A DNA stretch of 18,910 nucleotides. Origin: Xanthobacteraceae bacterium. GTDB taxonomy: Bacteria; Pseudomonadota; Alphaproteobacteria; Rhizobiales; Xanthobacteraceae. Shown here piece by piece: positions 15,983-18,910 of this stretch (positions are counted from its first letter, which is position 1; every line of letters starts with the position of its first letter). Location of the stretch: the NCBI GenBank assembly GCA_030037185.1, contig JASHRR010000324.1:1-18910 (forward strand). The letters run 5' to 3'. The notes under the pieces were generated by a model, which was not told the origin of the DNA, made no database searches, and saw only the letters and a program-made list of their open reading frames with translations. The translations under genes and the position numbers were made by a program.

Positions 15983-16040
15983 GGGGCCGATCTCGCTGGC
16001 GGGAACCCGCAGCAAAAGACTTATGATGTCGTTCGGCCCC
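15983..16040 (-). promoter_or_regulatory. Structured 5' leader of metX
   Basis: An 8-bp outer stem joins TCGGCCCC (16033-16040, plus-strand wording) to GGGGCCGA (15983-15990). Inside it, GCT-G-GCGGG-AA-CCCGC-AGC (15995-16013) folds into a second stem with one bulge. The outer stem ends 23 bases before the metX ATG, directly next to the GGAGGG ribosome site. Alphaproteobacterial metX/metA genes often carry a SAM-II riboswitch here, but I do not see its conserved GATTT and GCTAAA elements. Confidence 0.45.
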
Positions 16041-16051
16041 CGTGAATGAAC

Positions 16052-16081
16052 TAACTGTCGCGGTCCAGGCCGGGCTGTCAA
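16052..16081 (-). promoter_or_regulatory. Possible metX promoter
   Basis: A perfect -35 TTGACA (complement of 16076-16081) is followed at 18 bases by a weak -10 CAGTTA (complement of 16052-16057). A start near 16045 would put the leader stem at the very 5' end of the message, which fits. Confidence 0.4.
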
Positions 16082-16098
16082 TGCTTTCTTTGTTACTG
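16077..16098 (+). repeat. Imperfect direct repeat, copy 1
   Basis: GTCAATGCTTTCTTTGTTAC continues into TGG here; copy 2 at 16908-16929 reads GTCAATGTTTTCTTTGCTTT before TGG. About 18 of 22 bases agree. On the minus strand both contain a TTGAC box, and copy 1 is the putative metX -35. Confidence 0.45.
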
Positions 16099-16641
16099 GT
16101 AGCGCCCGCCCGCAACGCCAGGACCTCATCCAAACGGGGGCGATGTCTGCCCGCCAGAGCCGAAGGCTTTGGCTGGGCGGCTCCCGGTCAGGATTCTCTT
16201 GCTGTTCGATGTCCTGCTTGAGGACCAACAACGGCGCCCAGCATGAGATCCTGCAACAGGACCAGAAAACCGGCGTAGGATGGACTCTGTTCAGCCTGCC
16301 GGCGAACTCTTTAACCTACAGCCGAGAACTCGCGGTCTGGAGGGTGTTCACGAACGTCGGAAAGACCGCGGTTGGGAGGCCAGGCGATCAACAGGTGACC
16401 AGCCGCACCCTCCGGCATGGCGCCTCTGCGATCCCCATTGAGCGGTTCAGCCTCTGTGCGTCTGCGCCCGTCCGTCGATGCCCCGGGACCCATAACTAAG
16501 TGGTCGTGGAGCGCGTAGTGTTATAATAGCCGGGAAAACTTGGCTTGATCCGACATTAGCTAAGGGTATCAACGAATCCATAACCCTCGTTGGTAGCCGA
16601 CAGCGCGGTGATCGGATCGTTGTCTGGCAAACAGGATTATG

Positions 16642-16667
16642 GCCGCTGATCGTCCAGGATCAGCGGC
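16642..16667. repeat. Perfect 10-bp hairpin in the long gap
   Basis: GCCGCTGATC (16642-16651) pairs perfectly with GATCAGCGGC (16658-16667) around a six-base loop, GTCCAG. No T run follows. It may be a terminator remnant, an operator or part of a decayed element. Confidence 0.5.
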
Positions 16668-16907
16668 ATCATCGCGTCGCGGCGGTTGGAGGCGGAGACT
16701 CCTGCGAAGCGCCGCGGCCCGTTCGTTGAGGGTATCTTGGCGCACGACCGCAATGGCGCGCACGCGCGCAACAGCGCTCACCTCATATCATCCTCGCGGT
16801 GCCGAGGAGCGCGTCGACATGCGCCGATTGGCCGGCCGTTCGCCGCCACCGACTGCATCGCGCCGCAGATTTGCAGGCTGAGTGCAGATCCGGGCAGGAA
16901 CCGCGGG

Positions 16908-16929
16908 GTCAATGTTTTCTTTGCTTTTG
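16908..16929 (+). repeat. Imperfect direct repeat, copy 2
   Basis: This is the partner of the repeat at 16077-16098, in the same orientation and 831 bases away. On the minus strand it carries ACATTGACC, a promoter-like -35 with no matching -10 or downstream minus-strand gene. Confidence 0.45.
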
Positions 16930-16956
16930 GGATGCCCCGGCCCTATCACTGGGGCG

Positions 16957-16979
16957 GCAATTGAGCCCGGGCCAATTGC
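16957..16979. promoter_or_regulatory. Perfect inverted repeat GCAATTG-N9-CAATTGC
   Basis: There are seven-base arms (16957-16963 and 16973-16979) around AGCCCGGGC, itself nearly palindromic. At 23 bases and about 300 bases before chorismate mutase it could be a dimeric regulator site or a hairpin in a longer leader. Confidence 0.35.
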
Positions 16980-17004
16980 ATGAATTGAACCAGGCAACCA
17001 CTGC

Positions 17005-17023
17005 CTCCCGAAGGGCTCGGGAG
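17005..17023. terminator. Perfect 7-bp hairpin CTCCCGA-AGGGC-TCGGGAG
   Basis: The arms at 17005-17011 and 17017-17023 flank a five-base loop, followed by CAATCTT on the plus strand. This is terminator- or attenuator-like, roughly 260 bases before the chorismate mutase start, but the T content after it is low. Confidence 0.35.
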
Positions 17024-17282
17024 CAATCTTAAAGCCGCAGAACGGATCTTCGCCGGGGGAGAAATCGCCAGCTGCGCTGCAACATTCCCGGGGGGAGACG
17101 CGCTCAAAAGCGTGCGCGTTACCACGCCCGGCACCTCGCGGGTGGCCCCAGCTGCCCGCACCTTCCTCGGCTCGCTGCGGCGCCGCCGGGGACTTCGGTT
17201 CTGGTCCCGGTTGTTAACAGCCAGCAAGGAGCGGCGCCTCCTCTGCCGACGGAAGCCGGCAGTCTCCGCGCCGAAAACTCTG

Positions 17283-18146
17283 ATGAGCCCGACCGACACC
17301 CCGCCGCCGCTCGCCGAGCTGCGCCGCGAGATCGACCGTATCGACGAGGCCATGCACCGCCTGCTGATGGAGCGCGGCGAAATCATCGGCCGACTCATCA
17401 AGGCGAAGTGCACGGCCGAAGCGGGTTCCGCATTCCGGCCGGCGCGCGAGGCCGACATGATGCGGCGGCTCGTCGAGCGGCACAGTGGGATCCTGCCGCT
17501 CGATACGGCCGAAGGCATCTGGCGCGTGATCATCGCGGCCTTCACCTTCGTGCAGGCGCCGTTTCGGGTGCATGCGGATTTCTCCGCAGGCGAACCGGCG
17601 ATGCGCGATTGCGAGCGCTTTCACTTCGGCTTTACGGTGCCGCTTGTCGGCCATATGGGACCTGCCGGCGTGCTCGCCGCGATTGCGGCAGCGCCAGGCG
17701 ATCTCGGCTTGGTGCCGGTGCAGGCGACCATCGGGGGCGGTGTCTGGTGGGGGCCGCTTGAGCCGGATGCGGCGCCAAAAATCATCGCCCGGCTGCCGTT
17801 TGTCGAGCGCGAGGACCATCCGGCCGGTCTGCCGGTGTTCGCCATTGCCCGGCCCCACCCGGACGCCATCGTCAGCGATGTGGAGATGTGGAGCATTCGG
17901 GTGGCCGGGTGGGGTCGCAGGCCGGCCCAGACATTGACCAGCCTCACCGAGGCCGCGGTGGTGCCGGACCGCGGATTCGACGGCGCCGCACTGCTGGTGC
18001 CCGTTCCGCGGGGCCGGTCGCTTGACGAAATCTTGAGCGCGCTCGTTAACGCTGGCGTCTCCGTGCGCGGCCGCGCTCTCGTCGGCAGCCACGCGAGGCG
18101 CTATATGGTCTCCGCTGGCGGCCATCTGGCGCCGGTCGAGCGGTGA
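17283..18146 (+). CDS. Chorismate mutase (AroQ class) with C-terminal extension
   Basis: This encodes 287 residues from ATG 17283, chosen by the family start ([21 protein letters not shown]); the frame is open back to 17112 but that part reads as non-coding, and no strong ribosome site is visible. Residues about 10-95 are the helical AroQ domain. Residues matching E. coli Arg11, Arg28, Lys39, Arg51 and Glu52 are Arg14, Arg31, Lys42, Arg55 and Glu56. The segment [17 protein letters not shown] is typical of rhizobial enzymes. About 190 further residues (from [14 protein letters not shown]) resemble neither a prephenate dehydratase nor a standard ACT domain, but are usual in this rhizobial family. 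It converts chorismate to prephenate for Phe/Tyr. hisC follows after 40 bases, probably in one operon. Confidence 0.88.
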   Translation: MSPTDTPPPLAELRREIDRIDEAMHRLLMERGEIIGRLIKAKCTAEAGSAFRPAREADMMRRLVERHSGILPLDTAEGIWRVIIAAFTFVQAPFRVHADFSAGEPAMRDCERFHFGFTVPLVGHMGPAGVLAAIAAAPGDLGLVPVQATIGGGVWWGPLEPDAAPKIIARLPFVEREDHPAGLPVFAIARPHPDAIVSDVEMWSIRVAGWGRRPAQTLTSLTEAAVVPDRGFDGAALLVPVPRGRSLDEILSALVNAGVSVRGRALVGSHARRYMVSAGGHLAPVER

Positions 18147-18186
18147 ATGTCGCCTTGGAACTGAAGCGTCCACACAGAGCCCGAAG

Positions 18187-18910
18187 ATGTTGATGGTAAA
18201 TCTCGAGCGTCCCACCCCGCGGCCGGGGATAGCGGCGATCCACGCCTATGTGCCCGGCAGAAGCAGCGCCGCCGGCGTCGTCAAGGTCCACAAGCTGTCG
18301 TCGAACGAGACGCCGCTCGGCCCCAGCCCGCGCGCGATCGCCGCCTACCGGGGCGTCGCGGAGCACCTTCAGGATTATCCTGACGGCAGCGCCACCGACT
18401 TGCGCCAGGCCATCGGCCGGACGTTCGGGCTCGACCCGGACCGCATTGTTTGCGGCGCCGGCTCCGATGATCTTCTTAACCTGCTCGCACGGGCCTATCT
18501 GGCGGACGGCGATGAGGCGATCCACACCACCCACGGCTTTCTGGTCTATCCGATTGCGACGCTCGCGACCGGCGCCAAGCCTGTGGTGGCGGCCGAAACC
18601 GGCTACACGGCGGATGTGGACGCAATTCTCGCCGCCGTGACGCCGCGCACCCGGATCGTGTTTCTGGCCAATCCCAACAATCCGACCGGAACCTATTTGC
18701 CGTCCGAAGAGATCAAGCGTTTGCATCGCGCCCTGCCATCGCGGGTGCTCCTGGTGCTCGACGCCGCCTATGCGGAATATGTGCGGCGCAACGACTACGA
18801 GGCCGGCATCGAGCTGGTGGCGACGTCAGAAAATGTCGTGATGTGCCGCACGTTCTCGAAGGTGCACGGTCTCGCGGCGCTCCGGCTCGGCTGGATGTAC
18901 GGGCCGGCCC
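18187..18910 (+). CDS. hisC: Histidinol-phosphate aminotransferase HisC (3' truncated by window edge)
   Basis: The frame is open from ATG 18187 to the window end: 241 residues of about 360. An ATG two codons later (18193) is an alternative start, and the ribosome site is weak. It is a fold-type I PLP aminotransferase. Features are [15 protein letters not shown] (36-50), [17 protein letters not shown] (89-105), [10 protein letters not shown] (161-170), DAAYAEY (192-198) with the PLP-contacting Asp192 and Tyr195, the Schiff-base Lys225 in [16 protein letters not shown], and the phosphate-binding Arg233. By family it transaminates imidazole-acetol phosphate with glutamate in histidine synthesis. 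In this context, behind chorismate mutase, it may also or mainly transaminate prephenate or aromatic keto acids. In related genomes a tyrA-type dehydrogenase usually follows. Confidence 0.92.
   Translation, partial: MLMVNLERPTPRPGIAAIHAYVPGRSSAAGVVKVHKLSSNETPLGPSPRAIAAYRGVAEHLQDYPDGSATDLRQAIGRTFGLDPDRIVCGAGSDDLLNLLARAYLADGDEAIHTTHGFLVYPIATLATGAKPVVAAETGYTADVDAILAAVTPRTRIVFLANPNNPTGTYLPSEEIKRLHRALPSRVLLVLDAAYAEYVRRNDYEAGIELVATSENVVMCRTFSKVHGLAALRLGWMYGPA

Larger units (their letters stand above)
16099..17282. other. Long apparently non-coding gap, metX / chorismate mutase
   Basis: No convincing gene was found in about 1.2 kb. Open frames at 16143-16499 (+), 16569-16781 (-) and 16686-16964 (+) lack ribosome sites and recognised domains. 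A minus-strand frame from about 16783 to 16556, broken by one TAA at 16637-16639, reads moderately protein-like (LILDDQRP, then DPITALSATNEGYGFVD) and could be a decayed gene. Several inverted repeats are listed separately. The length is unusual for this otherwise compact metX / chorismate mutase arrangement. Confidence 0.5.

Noticed and set aside
16143..16499. 118-codon plus-strand frame in the metX / chorismate mutase gap
   Set aside because: No ribosome site, no recognised domain, Ser/Arg/Cys-rich composition typical of chance frames.
16522..16527. Perfect TATAAT in the long gap
   Set aside because: No -35-like hexamer at 15-19 bases upstream and no gene follows in a sensible distance.
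16550..16570. TAGCTAAGGG on the plus strand resembling the 3' end of a SAM-II riboswitch
   Set aside because: The preceding conserved GATTT and pseudoknot partners are missing and no methionine gene lies downstream on that strand.

Overview
The window is high-GC DNA with the gene content and order of an alphaproteobacterium of the Hyphomicrobiales, close to Bradyrhizobium, Rhodopseudomonas or Xanthobacteraceae. The basis is recognisable protein families, the metX-metW pair divergent from a chorismate mutase-hisC operon, and rhizobial-type intergenic palindromes. This placement rests on recognition; no database search was run. The window opens inside a tctC gene and ends inside hisC.

Layout. 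Positions 1-2928 (+) hold a tripartite tricarboxylate transporter, tctC (5' truncated)-tctB-tctA, with a strongly structured 211-base gap between tctC and tctB. Positions 3356-4555 (+) encode a lone TAXI-type periplasmic solute-binding protein behind a good sigma70-like promoter. Positions 4770-7298 (-) are a tightly overlapping ABC uptake operon (binding protein, permease, ATPase) of the nitrate/sulfonate/taurine superfamily, substrate unknown. It is divergent from ald (alanine dehydrogenase, 7605-8720, +), which converges on a succinate-semialdehyde-type aldehyde dehydrogenase (9012-10445, -). Divergent from that is a secreted hybrid protein (10866-12515, +) that combines a carboxypeptidase-regulatory-like domain, one CxxCH haem motif and a virginiamycin-B-lyase-like beta-propeller. 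Next comes a low-GC, atypical PurM-type AIR synthetase (12864-13976, +), probably acquired.

The right side is amino-acid biosynthesis. metX-metW (15959-14110, -) make and regulate the first committed methionine step. After an unusually long gap of about 1.3 kb come chorismate mutase (17283-18146, +) and hisC (18187 to the end, +), which by conserved rhizobial order serve phenylalanine/tyrosine and histidine or aromatic transamination.

Working together: the left half is a set of three different solute-uptake systems (TTT, TAXI, ABC) next to carbon/nitrogen catabolic dehydrogenases. The right half is core anabolism. No phage, CRISPR, IS element, rRNA or tRNA gene was found. The most interesting items are the hybrid propeller protein, the atypical purM, the alternative hairpins before tctB, the structured metX leader without a recognisable SAM-II riboswitch, and the long gap bounded by a repeated TTGAC-containing module.
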